From Blasia pusilla (Eukaryota; Marchantiophyta; Marchantiopsida; Blasiales): a stretch of 64,000 bases of DNA. Positions within the stretch are counted from its first letter, which is position 1. Every line of letters starts with the position of its first letter. Shown in pieces: positions 12,571 through 23,728 of the stretch. The stretch lies in contig CM114274.1 in assembly GCA_050084515.1 (NCBI GenBank), positions 32,302,001 through 32,366,000 on the forward strand, read 5' to 3'. Made by a program: the position numbers and the translations under genes. The notes under the pieces are model-generated. The model was not told the DNA's origin and ran no database searches. It saw nothing but the letters and a program-made list of their open reading frames with translations.

Positions 12571-15500
12571 ATGGCTCCCAGCGCTGAATTCATAGTCGGA
12601 GTCCTTGGTGCGATTTCTTATCTTAATCCAGATCTCTCATTGTATCGATCTCCGGACCTACCTGTTCTAATATTCATAGAATTGAGAAATGCTCTACTGG
12701 CAGGAGTAACAGTAGCAGCTTGAAGCGGTAGCTTGTGCCCCACCAGGAAAAGCTCACTCTTCTTGCGGATCGTTCTCGTACTTGTACATATCTTGGGCCG
12801 TAGGCTGGACCCGGGACATAGCATGAGAAAATATATTCAAACTATGAACGAAACTATGGAGAGCTCATTAGAACGACGTTGGGAGCTTAATGTATTAAAT
12901 TTGAGCTATGCATGAGATTGAACTTGGATGATTCTGGACGGAAACTGAAAACTGGGGCCCTTTCCGGAGAGTTAGGTGTTTATTGGAGCTTTCATGGCAA
13001 GCTTTTCCAGTTCCTTTAGAACTATTCAAAAGTAACAGAGATTCAGAAAAGAATACGGTGCCAATTTATTCCAGAGCTAGCATTTCGAGCTCAACATCAT
13101 AAGTCTAGACAAATAGGAGACTGTAGCCACATGCGTATGGGAACTGGAAATAATAGTGGGTAACGATTCGTACTCCTTTTGATGGCCTTCTACATACTTC
13201 TGAAAATAATTTCACCATTTTCTACTAGTCTATTTTGTTCTTGAGTGAATTCCAAGTCCTTTCCACGAGCGTTTCAGTTGGTTCCGTCCGGTCAAAGGTT
13301 CAGGAGCTTCATCTTAGGTTCAATGAGGTGTATTTCTTGGTCAATCCGTTCTCATTTCTTCTTCCCATAAACAATTAAAGTTGTTCACGTGCATATATTT
13401 TCAAATTATACCTCAAAGTTTACACCAGTTGAAGTCAGATACTCAAGGCACCCGTCTTTTGGAAATATATATTTACAACATTTCGCATAATGTCCTATTG
13501 TGGCTGCAGGAAACGTCACGGGCGTGGCCCTCTTCCTTGCACCATTGTACGAATACCCTCTCGCACGTTTCAAAAATCATTCTTGAACTATACCATCCAT
13601 GAAGTTATATATTCTTGCAAGCGTGCGGTTTCCTATCAACTTCGTCCTAGAGTCGATTTCGAATATTAGCCATGCAAGAAACCAGTTATTCACGTCCGGG
13701 TCGTTTCTCACTTATTTCTTGCAGCCACACCTTCGTTCGGATCTTCAACAAGAAGAGCACCGATGCTTTCTCGGCAACACCATATTTGTGTGCCCTGCTC
13801 AATTGCCTTTTATGGCTACTGTATGTGCTTTGCTTCTTTACACCTATCGATTAAGTAAAAATCAGTGCTAAAAAATATTCAGTACAAATTATACTGTATA
13901 TAATCTAGATTATTTAATAACTGGATAAGATTCTTGGTACACTAGATTAAATTTAATATAATCAGAGGATTGCTTTGCGGTTTTATCAGACACGTCCGGA
14001 GCATAAGAGTGTTTTAAAATAGCACTCTCTTTGAATTTAATCATTGGTATATACATATGTCTCCTTGAGAGTGTTTTAAATTTTATTCAATTTGCATTTA
14101 ACTACGAGTATATAATTATCTCTCCTTGTAACAGTGCCCAAGAACAAATGTCGCTTCACCATTTCTTATTACTGGATTATGTTTGAGGGATTTGTGTATA
14201 TCTACAGATCTAATCATGAAGAATCTCGCTTTTGTGGCTCGTAAAATCAAGAGGTTCTTCGGAGTTTTATTAGAGATGATAAAAGCTTTTCTTTTAACTA
14301 TTTAATGAGTATTTCCTGACTTTGATATGAGATCTTCCAGGTATGGATTACCACTGGTGACCAAACACAGTGTGTTAGTCATGACTATAAATGGCATTGG
14401 AGCTCTACTGGAGTTCTCCTACCTCAGTATTTTCATGAGATATGCACCAAAGTCAGGGAAGGTACATGTTTTGCCTCTACTTGTAATCGATTCAGACTCA
14501 GAACTCCATAAAATTCCAGAATTTACCATGTATTTCAGAGTCGATTCGGAGTTTCATCCTTAGCAAAACGCACGTATAATTTTACAAGTCATGACTTTTG
14601 AATCACGAAGAATAACCAGAGTATTTATGTTCTTAACGTGATGTAATGTCTGATATAGATTCGTACCTTGCAAGTTGGGGGTGTTATAGCAGCCTTCTTC
14701 ATTCTGGTGGTAGCCGTGGTCATCTTCGCATTCCCTCACATTAAGACCCGACACATGATCGTAGGAGTTTTGTGTGTTTTCATCACCATTATCATGTGTG
14801 CAGCTCCTCTTTCTGCCGTGGTGAGTTACCCATTGCCTGGAGCTGCATTTAAAGCAATTGACATTGGATATGTTCTTGCAGTGCTTCACGATTCCATCCC
14901 ATGCATGCAAATGAGCGTGTACCACGCTCAAACAATTCTTAGCCATCAACTTCTGTCTACCATATTTAATTGTAATCCATGACTTCTGAGAAGAAATTTT
15001 TAGAGCTCTAATCTAATCTAATGGTCTTTACTGTGTATGTGTTGCAGAGGTTGGTCATCCAAACAAAAAGTGTGGAGTACATGCCCTTGCCCCTATCGGT
15101 GATGGTGTTCCTGAACAGCGTAGCCTGGACGGCGTATGCATTTTTGAAAAACGATATCTATATCATGGTGAGTAGTGTTTAATGTTAGATTAATGTCTTT
15201 GAACCTTCAATACATCCTATCCAGATCATCACTATCTGAGGAATGGCCACATTAAATAATCGAATCAACAGTCAAGCTGTTCGACTGAAAATTGGTATCT
15301 ATGATGAATTATGCTTCTTCTAATTTGCGCGTGGTGCCAATTGAAGATACCCAACATCTTTGGTGTTGCCCTAGGAATTACACAATTGGTCATCTACGGA
15401 TGTTACTACAGATTCGGCAAGTCGAAGCTACAGCAGAAAATAGAAATGCGACACAAAGCAGAGGATCAAGTGCGATGGAATGTTGAGTCAGATGTTTCAA

Positions 15501-15676
15501 CCTCTTCGGATATCGATCTTCAGCTGAAATTGGATTCCAATAGCGTAACTCCTCAGGTCTCCACTGCCGGCTCGCAGGAAGCATGCGGAAGAACTTCAGC
15601 TCAACCACCAAGTTTCAGTCTCCCTATGTACTCAACGGTTTCCTTCTCTACTCACTGTTTGAATTCCAAGACATGA
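12571..15676 (+). CDS. SWEET sugar transporter (7 exons)
   Basis: A seven-exon model gives 300 residues with consistent phases and GT-AG introns. The exons are 12571-12607, 13510-13546, 13725-13820, 14341-14461, 14659-14820, 15048-15167 and 15347-15676. SWEETs are membrane uniporters that move sucrose or hexoses down their gradient through two MtN3/saliva three-helix repeats. The first repeat is visible from GNVTGVALFLAPF through KKSTDAFSATPYLCALLNCL to YGLPLV and TINGIGALLEFSY. The second runs APLSAVRLVIQTKSVEYMPL, NSVAWTAYAF and IPNIFGVALG. Asn in TING, Trp in VAWTAY and Asn in IPN match the substrate-pocket residues known from Arabidopsis SWEET1. The hydrophilic C-terminal tail is about 75 residues. 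Two 37-nt exons at the start match the usual plant SWEET gene structure. Start choice: ATG at 12571 joins in phase to make VLGNVTG. No defect is seen. The clade and sugar are not predictable by eye. Confidence 0.9.
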
Positions 15677-17235
15677 AGGTTGGTATTCAAGTCGAAATCT
15701 TATCTGTGACAACTATGGTCGAGCTTAATGTAAACCATCGATCTCGTTAACGTAAACGTTACCCATGGCCAGAGTTTACATTGCAGGGTCTCTTGCGCCG
15801 TGTATGCATGATTGCCTTTGTATATGGGTATCACAAAATTCGCTCAATTGTGTAGCTATATCTCATGATCATCTGGCCTGGATGGCAGGACGTCGCAGGT
15901 AATTCATCTAATTAATATCCAGCTAATGTAGATGTCATCAGCAGGCGTTTAGGGCAGTACACGGTGGATCTTGTGTCTCTTAATTTTGATCCTCCTGAGA
16001 AGGGATTCAAACTATACGCAGCCTGATGGGTACTGAATTTTGTACCATCTCAGCTCAGAGAAGTGGTGATGGCGTTAGAACTGTGAGGACATCACAGTTC
16101 ACATCTGCAATATCTTTATCGAGGTAGATGTGTATGTACATCGATCCAGAAAATATATGGAATATTAAATATTGATTTCAAAGAAGCTGCAAGGCTTCGC
16201 ACTGTCCGCACAAAGTACGTTGTTGGAGACAAAGTACCTTTGTGCGGGGACCAACTCTGTCGGTGAGGACAGGATGACTGGCATATTCAATTCACGTCAA
16301 TTTCAGAAGTATGTGCGTCCAGTCAAGTATTGAGTAGAGTCGGGTTCTAAATCGGACCTCAGGCGCAGCTTTCGTGGACGAGGAGCCGATATTTTGAAGA
16401 CTTTTGATCTTACTGAGATCAAAAGTCTTCAAAATATCGGTATTAGAAAGAGATCTAGAGATTGAACGTTGGTTTCCCCCGCTATGCATACTTAATTAGA
16501 GATTTAGCATAACATACATGCATATATAAGAAATGTAATCACGTAAGCCCCTATTTTTTTTCCCCTTCAACAGTGTAGTTGGTGGAATTTTTTTTCAGTT
16601 TTCGAATTTTTGAAAACTTTTCTCCCTTTGCCAAGATTTCCAGGTGCTACAATTTTCCTTTCTGACCGTAGTCGAAGAGCAATTCCAACTCGTATTTCAA
16701 TCACATATGGGATGGTTTTCAAACTCAAAACGCATCGATACGTGCACGAACTGCACATGTATCTAAGATCCTAGATGTACTGGTCGACGATGAGCTAACA
16801 GTCGCTAAGCATACGTGCTAAATCGATCGTTGTGAGGTGCCGTGACTCCGATAGGGTAAGAGGACTTAGTTTCTACCTGACGGTACGCACGGGTGAAAAC
16901 CATCCGATCATGTAAGCAACCGTGGCATATTTAACTCGTTCCCAAAAACTAAACATGAGTTCGAGCCATCCCGTATAACTACCAAGGATGGAGTATTCCT
17001 ATCATTCACTCGAAGGAATGCGCATTATTCGTTGGAAAGCGATTGGACGACAAAAAATAAGCGTCTTAATCACGTCTGATTAACTCGTACAGCTGGCATA
17101 CTAGCACGGGCCTACATATATAACTAACAATACAGGGCTTGAGCTTTCAGCATCCGGATAGAGCGTAGTACTGAAGATTCTTGAACTCAAGTGCAGCTGC
17201 GTCGTTAACATCCGTGCTAGCTGAGCTGTTGAAAA
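15677..17235. other. Intergenic DNA between SWEET and lectin 1
   Basis: This stretch contains the SWEET 3' UTR and the 3' flank of the minus-strand lectin pseudogene. No coding region is recognised. The one clear structure is the perfect foldback at 16386-16440, listed separately. Confidence 0.5.
16386..16440. repeat. Perfect 25-bp inverted repeat with a 5-nt loop
   Basis: The left arm 16386-16410 (CCGATATTTTGAAGACTTTT plus GATCT) is exactly complementary to 16416-16440. The loop is TACTG. Either strand transcribed would give a 25-bp perfect hairpin. It lies about 700 bp beyond the SWEET stop codon and about 800 bp from lectin 1. It could be a small-RNA foldback, a strong terminator-like or cruciform structure, or an inverted repair product. 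Confidence 0.95.
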
Positions 17236-18254
17236 TCAGTCGTCGACACTCTGCCAAACTATGGTGCCGGTGGTGTGGAACAACTTGAGATTGCCTACAT
17301 CCAGATCGAACTCCATGCTTGTCACTCCGGCATTCTCAGTACCAGTGGTCCAGACCTGTACATGCGCAGGGAATGAACTTACGAATATATCCAAGTTAGC
17401 ACCAAATCAAAATTTGAAAGTCCCTATAGGTATGTATTACAGTCACAGTTCAGGTGGACCTACGTATGCGCACTGACGTGGATAGCTATTATATTGAAAC
17501 ATATTATAGCTAGACGGACTATGATGTATGTGCCACTGTAAAGTACATTAAATTCTCAATACTAGTTGGATCCAATAAAGAGCCGGGTGACTTGCCCCAC
17601 TTTCACAACCAGGAACGAAAGTCAATGTCGTCTTGAGTATGTGCGATTTCTCTGATTCAAGTTGGTCTAGATACACATCTTTGATCGTACTATTTGGAAA
17701 TCGGATGCAGGATAGCAAGCATGCGGGAAAATCATAGGGAAGTGCTTGAATCCAAACTGTTGCCTAAACATACTATGAGGGAGGATCCGAATCCAGTAGT
17801 TTATACTTACCAGAGTACCGTCGGATGTCTTCAAATCGATGGAGCCGTTACTGAGGAGCTTGATGGTTGCATGCTCATCCACGACAGCGCTGAAACCGGT
17901 GAGTGCCTTGGCTCCCAAATGGGACCTCCAGCTGAGTTATTACCGGGGTTCCGAATGTAGGCGGAAAGGTAGAAGGATCCAGAAGTGACCTGCTCAAAAC
18001 CGAGAGAGGACATGCCGTTTGTGTCGTAAGATGATGTTTCGACGACTGTTGCTGTAGCCCGCAGTGTTCATGGCGTATGGAGGAGGATTGGTGCAGGTGA
18101 CTCCGCTAGCCAATTCGGTGCGGTTTTGCAGATCCAAAAAGAAAGTGTTCTGCGCGCTGACGCTGGTGGAAAGACCCACCGCCACGACTAGTTCCCCTAC
18201 GATGAAGAGTTGCGTTGCTAGAGATCGCGACGCCATTTTGTAATTTCCAGCCAT
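17236..18254 (-). pseudogene. Bulb-type lectin pseudogene (lectin 1)
   Basis: This has the same two-exon layout as the intact neighbour: exon 1 at 18254-17811 and exon 2 at 17355-17236, with an intron that starts GTAAGT and ends at ACAG. It begins with a signal peptide (MAGNYKMASRSLATQLFIVG). Compared with lectin 2, exon 1 lacks 15 nt (five residues around RPDM-CTN), 2 nt after NII near 18035, and 1 nt after PIW near 17918. The two small indels together restore the frame. Between them, however, about 38 codons are shifted and a TGA arises at 17994. Exon 2 is intact and ends WQSVDD. The product would be truncated after the frameshift. A sequencing error could explain one indel but hardly both. 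Confidence 0.82.
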
Positions 18255-18386
18255 TGACGTGGTCGAGCTGGAGGCGTACATGAAGAGACGGGCGAGTCGA
18301 TGCTTCGTCGCCAGCACCCAATTGAAGTTCAGCGCAAATCTGAGCTCCCACAAGTGTGTTTGTTGAAGGAAAGAATGAGGCCAGCC

Positions 18387-18393
18387 ATTTATA
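18387..18393 (-). promoter_or_regulatory. TATA box of lectin 1
   Basis: On the minus strand this reads TATAAAT, about 130 bp upstream of the ATG. The block around it, including CTCATTCTTTCCTTCAACAA, is shared with lectin 2, and the TATA position is conserved in all three lectins. Confidence 0.55.
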
Positions 18394-18399
18394 AACTTT

Positions 18400-19977
18400 C
18401 GCAGGAGGACTTTCTTCCACGAATCCACACACCGAGTTCTACAAAAGGTCAATGCGGATTGAGTCCAAGTCTGAATTACTGAAACTATGTATGATAACTT
18501 TGTCTGGAAACCTAAATTACCTGATCCTCTTAATCGCGAGCCAGTAGCCGTACACGAATGATGGATAGATGCAATGTACCTGTGTCGCAGAGTCGCTTGC
18601 GCCACAGCCGCTACCGGCGGTCGAGATCTGCATGAAATTAGTCCGCATGCCACTGTCAGTAAATGTCAATCGCGATCGGCGCCAAGCGTCCGCATGCGTT
18701 TGATACAACGTGGTGGTGGCGGGCAGAGGTCTGAGACAGACAGAAGTTGCCCGCATTCGAAACAATCGCTGAAATAACAGCCGAGGGTGAAGTGACAACA
18801 TGATTGTCTCATGCTTTCATTTGCCGCCTCCGGAATCACATGTACGAGGTACAGATGGTGTCCATCTGTTCAGCGTTGCTGAAGCCCAGGTTTGTTTCAG
18901 TGCATGCAGAGTAATAACTACAGTTTTGAGTCCTGCCATCCTACCGTCTCCTACGGTCCGATTCTTACCAACTAAAACAGTACCGATGGACACGTCACAC
19001 GAGGGGTTGGAGAAAGACGCGTTTGCGTCGTTAGTAGTAAGTCTTCATACAGTGTGGACGAGGTTGATCCTCACTGGTCCCCGGACAAGGGTCCTCACAA
19101 GTAACGCCGACCTACGATGACAGATCTCTGACAGGAAACGCAAAATTGCTGAAGTAGTCTGCGATTTCAAGGAGGCGGATGTATTTCGTTCACAATGTAC
19201 TGGGTTTTGATATCCGTGTGCGCCCAACTTCAGATAAATTTAGACATTTAATTACAGATTCTATAAATTTGAGTTCAATTTGAGTAGGGATGGGACCTTT
19301 CAGAATGTAGTGCTAAGACCTGAGTTGAGTTAGATTTAAGTTTGAACGTATAGTGGAGATCAAGTGAAAATTAAAGCAGACTTACGGCATATAATAATTG
19401 AACCCTGTTGAAATTCGGTTTGAATAGCTGATTGTGAAAGAGTCCGAGATTGAGTCCTGCGTACGTTAATCAGGCACATGCGTAAATGAAACCACACACC
19501 ATTCCGGAAAAATAATTATTTGCTCATATGACCGGACCTTCCCTCATATGTCCTCCAGGGCCATAATAAATTACGAGAATATATAAATAATGATGCATGA
19601 GAATTCACAGATGCATGATAGGGCCTATGTGAGGAATAAAACAGTAAAATACGTAAATAATAATAATAATTACTCTTATTAACGAGAACCCAAAGAGGAA
19701 TAATCTAAAGGCGGGTTTCCTGATTAAAACCCGTCTTCAAAAAGTACGGAGGCCCCGATGACAAACCAGAGGGAAGGAATAAGCAAGTCAACTATGCTAA
19801 TCAGTTCGGATTCATACGTGCAAATCTCATATCTAGATATATAACTGTATAGACCGTCGGCACTTATATCGTCCAGGATCCGGATGGAGTGACACACAAT
19901 AGCTTGCGACTTATGAGCAGCGTCGTCGCCAACGTCCGCGCATTTCAGTCCCAGCTATAGCAAGTGAGTGTTGAGAA
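18400..19977. other. Lectin 1 upstream region and lectin 2 downstream region
   Basis: No gene is recognised. The part near 18640-18740 matches 21580-21680 upstream of lectin 2 (shared GGCGGGCAGAGGTC and nearby blocks). The tandem duplication therefore included at least about 500 bp of upstream DNA. A short AAT microsatellite lies near 19657-19671. Confidence 0.5.
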
Positions 19978-21005
19978 TCAGTTGTCAATACTTTGCCAAA
20001 CTACGGCACCGGTGCTGTGGAACAACTTGAGGTTGCCCACATCCAGATCGAACTGCATGCTTACCGCTCCGGCATTCTCAGTACCCGTGGTCCAGATCTG
20101 CACAAGCCCAGGAATCAGCTCACAGTCAAATCCAAAGGTGCACCAAATCAAAAATTAGGAGTACCTACGCCTGTTGCAGTTCTGGTGGACCTACGCACTA
20201 CTCTACGTGGAATGAAGGGAAAATATTGTAGCTAGTAGGACTTGGACATATATGAAGCTTTCAACTAGTTTAATTTCTCAGTACAATATAACAGAGAGCT
20301 GCATAACTAGCCCTCACTTTCATAACCAGGACTCGTAATTAAATTACTCGATGTCGCCTTCAGTCTTTCCACTTTCTCTGATTCAACTGGATCTAGACGC
20401 ATAACTTCGATGGAGACAACTTGGAATTTGGATGACCATCGCATCATGCAGTAAAATCAGACTGACGAGCTTGAATCCAACGGTTAGGGTAGCCAAGCCA
20501 AACTATGAGGAGGGAGGATCCGGATCCAGCAGTGAATGCTTACCAGAGTACCGTCGGACGTCTTCAAATCGATGGACCCGTTGCTGAGAAAGCTCATGGT
20601 TGCATTCTCATCCACGACAGCGCTGGAACCGGTGAGTGCCTTGGCCCTCCAAATAGGAACTCCAGCTGAGTTATCGCTGGGATTCCAGATATAGATGGAA
20701 AGGTAGAATGATCCAGAAGTGACCTGCTCAAAACCGAGAGCGTAGATGCCGTCTGTGTCGTAGGAGATGATGTTTCGGTGACTATCGCTGTAGCCCGCAG
20801 TGTTCATGGCGTATGGAGGAGGATTGGTGCAGGTGACTCCGCTAGCCAAGTTGGTGCATATCATATCTGGGCGGTTTTGCAGATCCAGAGAGAAAGTGTT
20901 CTGCGCGCTTACGCTGGTGGGAAGACCCACTGCCACGAGTAGTGCCCCTACGATGAAGATCTGCATTGTTAGAGATCGCGAGGGCATCTTGTACTTGGCA
21001 GCCAT
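19978..21005 (-). CDS. Secreted bulb-type (GNA-like) lectin, lectin 2
   Basis: Exon 1 is 21005-20544 (154 codons). The intron 20543-20098 starts GTAAGC and ends GTGCAG. Exon 2 is 20097-19978. The product has 193 residues. An N-terminal signal peptide ends at about VSA before QNTF, so the protein enters the secretory pathway. The rest is one bulb-type lectin domain: GIYALGFEQ, SFYLSIYIWNPSDNSA, VPIWRAKALTG, FLSNGSIDLKTSDG, IWTTGTENAG, DLDVGNLKLF and VWQSIDN. Two N-glycosylation sequons (NAT, NGS) are present. The canonical mannose-pocket pattern QxDxNxVxY is only loosely kept, so sugar binding is uncertain. A single-domain protein with no kinase suggests a free extracellular lectin. It is a tandem partner of lectin 1 and about as similar to lectin 3. 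Confidence 0.87.
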
Positions 21006-21188
21006 TGATGTGATCGACCTCGAGGTATTAACTTCTAGTTCCTGCCACCTGCAATCACGTAATATCTGAAGAAAAAGTATAGATGAATGGAAGAATGCTT
21101 GAAGACTTCGTTGCCAGTCACCCCTTTATATTCAGCGCAAATCTGAGCTGCCACAAGTGTGTTTGTTGAATGAAAGAATGAGGCCCAC

Positions 21189-21196
21189 TATTTATA
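21189..21196 (-). promoter_or_regulatory. TATA box of lectin 2
   Basis: This reads TATAAATA on the minus strand, about 185 bp upstream of the ATG. Lectin 3 has the same octamer at nearly the same distance (55452-55459), and conserved AACACACTTGTG-type sequence follows downstream. Confidence 0.6.
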
Positions 21197-21199
21197 CAC

Positions 21200-22716
21200 T
21201 TTTGCAAGAAGACTTTCCTCCGGACTTCGAGTACTTTCCTTCCACCCTCAGTTCACACGGATGGTGATCGCGAGGAGGTCAAAGAGGTAAATCTATAGAA
21301 GTGGTGTGAGAGAGCACGCAACCTCACGGATAAGAAGTCAAAGTAGATGCAGTCTCGCTCTGAATTATTCAAGCTACGTAAACATGACGGATACCTTTCG
21401 TCAGGAACCTGATCCTGACAATGGTGAGCCAGTCGTCCGGATCATAGTCATAGATAGATACCGTGTATATCTATCTCGCTCGTGCACCAGCGGCAAGCGA
21501 AATGATAGTAATTGTTTGTGTATTTCTGATAATTATTGATAATTAATTAAATCCAAAGCCACAGGCGGGTATGCGACGTGTATGTCGCTGCCAGAGCAGT
21601 CAGTCGCGATCACCTGAAGCGTCGCGTCTGCATGTATGTGACTCTAGTCACTCACCGTGCCACCGGCGGGCAGAGGTCAAAATTGCACCCATTTGGAAAA
21701 GTGCTCGAATAACACAATCCTACGGGGCTGTGCGAAAAAAATACACTCGATAATTAATCTTCCATAAAGTAGTGTCAGAAAGTATTATTCTTCAACAACA
21801 TAAGTGCAAATTATTGCAATTGTAATTGAAAAAAGTAGTTTTGGAAGCGTAGAGCGCATTCCCTCAACCCATGCATTTTGTATTCTGTCAAGTGTCCAGT
21901 AGAGGACCTATGGAGTCCCATAAGCGAGTTCCATCCGTGCGTGGAAGGTGTATAGACGATAGTTCCACTTGTAGAGTCATAGGCATACATCCAAACAGTA
22001 CATACTAGTGTAAGCTCACTCCCGTGCCATGCATGGGAGGTAAGAGACTAATTCAAAATTTTTTTCCTTTCATGCAGTATGACATAACTTTTGTCGTGTT
22101 AGAATTGCAACACGTGAGGAGGACCAAGAGTTATGAGGCCTAAAATAGGAAGGTGAAGATTTTTTCAATTGAATTTGTGCAAAGTAGTATGAGTAAAAAA
22201 GAATGTTAGACTAGAGATAAAAATAGAATAAGTGAGTGTGAAATGGGAAGAAGTGTGATATGCACTTATCAAACTTGTAGACGGTGTATGTTAGAACTTT
22301 TTGGAGATTGATGAAGGTACTAAAAGAAGATATTTATGGAGTATCATTAATAATTTTTCTTTCGATTTCAAAGTGGAATAGTATTATAGAAATGTTTGGA
22401 GAGGATGTGATTAAAAGTAGGCATGTTAGGTATTGTAGTGTAAGTAAAGTAAAGACGAGTCAAAGGAACTTATTTCCAAAGATCTAGGCTAACATAAAAG
22501 TCATGGGTTGCTTTCAAGTTGGATTTTACGTGGGGAGTGTATAAAGAAGTGTGATGCAAACTTCTCGAATCATCCTAGTTGGATTTTTTTCTAAATCTAT
22601 GGACAATCTGATTTAAAGAACTTTCATTGTTTCATACTCTAGCGATTCGGAAGCACTACCTGTAACTTCATAGCAAAGCACTAATGGTAACTTCAGCGAT
22701 CCTTCGAAGATGTCGT
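21200..22716. other. Lectin 2 upstream DNA and AT-rich flank
   Basis: Bases up to about 21760 are upstream sequence shared in part with lectin 1. Bases 22050-22600 are AT-rich with one unassigned open frame at 22284-22487. No recognisable gene is present. Confidence 0.4.
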
Positions 22717-22838
22717 GCGCATACACATCGCTACACAACATACATCGCTGTCACCGAACACACACACAAACACGCATGATCCCATGCTAATTCACGGCAT
22801 TCAAACAACGAGACAAGAAGTACCAAAATATCTCCAAT
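22717..22838 (+). repeat. 122-bp repeat A, left copy
   Basis: It starts GCGCATACACATCGCTACAC and ends ATATCTCCAAT. It abuts LTR copy 1 directly, and a near-identical copy lies on the other side of that LTR at 23362-23483. The third copy is inverted at 7286-7406. Confidence 0.8.
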
Positions 22839-23353
22839 AAAGTAAGATCCAATCTTTCTCTACACAATCTCACACCATAGCTCTCAAAGGTGTGCACTCT
22901 CTCTCATGTCAAACCAAACCCACTCTCCTAATGAGAGGCTTGGGTTACACTCACAAAGCAAGGGACCATAGCTCCGCCGCCTCATGCCAAGAGGTTCAAC
23001 AAAGAGAGAATGAGCTCTCAAGCTCTCTCTCCTTGGGATATATACCCCTCCCCTCTCCCAAGCTCTTTCCATGGTAACCTATTCTCCCAAGTCATCTCTT
23101 TGGCTCTTGACCTCATGTAGGAGGTCAAGGGTCACTTACCAAAAATATAAAGTCAATCATATACTCAAAATGGTACTTACCTAAAATAGTAAGTTCCTCA
23201 ATATGGCTCCAAATAAGCCAAAACGAAGGGAAAACCTGCTCTCTCAGGTTTCCCGGGGCCTCATCAAGTCATCCTCGACCTCCTAGGTCTCTCCTCCACT
23301 ACTCTTGAAGACGCTCCACTAGATCTCACCGATCTATCCTAAAGGACGTGACA
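22838..23353 (-). repeat. LTR R copy 1 (about 516 bp)
   Basis: Read on the minus strand it begins TGTCACGTCCTTTAGGATAG and ends CTTACTTTA. Copies at 32474-32991 and 38741-39258 end CTTTACA, giving a TG...CA LTR of 518 bp, and this copy lacks the final CA. A GGTATATATCC TATA-like element lies inside (near 23035-23045). It is flanked on both sides by repeat A rather than by a short target duplication. Confidence 0.75.
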
Positions 23354-23361
23354 ACTGTCTT

Positions 23362-23483
23362 GCGCATACACATCGCTACACAACATACATCGCTGTCACC
23401 GAACACACACACAAACACGCACGATCCCATGCTAACTCATGGCATCCAAACAACGAGACAAGAAGTACCAAAATATCTCCAAT
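23362..23483 (+). repeat. 122-bp repeat A, right copy
   Basis: Near-identical to 22717-22838. It lies between LTR R copy 1 and the 3' end of the methyltransferase gypsy internal region, which starts at CTAAGAGCAAGAAGGCC. Confidence 0.8.
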
Positions 23484-23587
23484 CTAAGAGCAAGAAGGCC
23501 GGGTGCTCATGTGGCCCCATCATTAGTGGCCTTCCTATCATCCATGTCAGAGAAAACTTTGGGATCGAAACCTACCTAGTATCTCCT

Positions 23588-23728
23588 CTATGTACATCTG
23601 GGACACATCCATCGTCCTTGAGGAACCCTAGTGAGAGGTGGCGTCACACATGCCATATGCCAACCTCTCGAACAACCATCACATACTAGCATCATGGCCG
23701 CACCATGGGCAGAACCACACAACATACA
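23588..23728 (-). pseudogene. PHD finger at the polyprotein C-terminus
   Basis: The last 46 residues before the stop form a C4-H-C3 zinc finger: CMLC, eight residues, CDGC, GWH, then MAC and finally CPRC. The hydrophobic spacing and the Trp before the final CPRC (RWMCPRC) are typical of PHD fingers, which bind histone H3 tails, often by their K4 methylation state. It is in frame with the integrase C-terminal region (23588-24076). By analogy with the chromodomain of chromoviruses, it may guide integration to particular chromatin. That role is inference. The same tail recurs, decayed, at 59042-59180. Confidence 0.9.

Noticed and set aside
14560-14949. Minus-strand 129-codon frame
   Set aside because: It is antisense to a well-supported SWEET exon and has no domain of its own.
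17994-18653. A 219-codon open frame as a longer lectin-related gene
   Set aside because: Only the part from 18254 downward is lectin. The upstream part is read-through of promoter sequence, including the conserved TATA region.
22838-23353. CRISPR-like or tRNA features among the short repeats
   Set aside because: There is no regular spacer pattern, and I found no convincing cloverleaf or T-loop sequence in the window.
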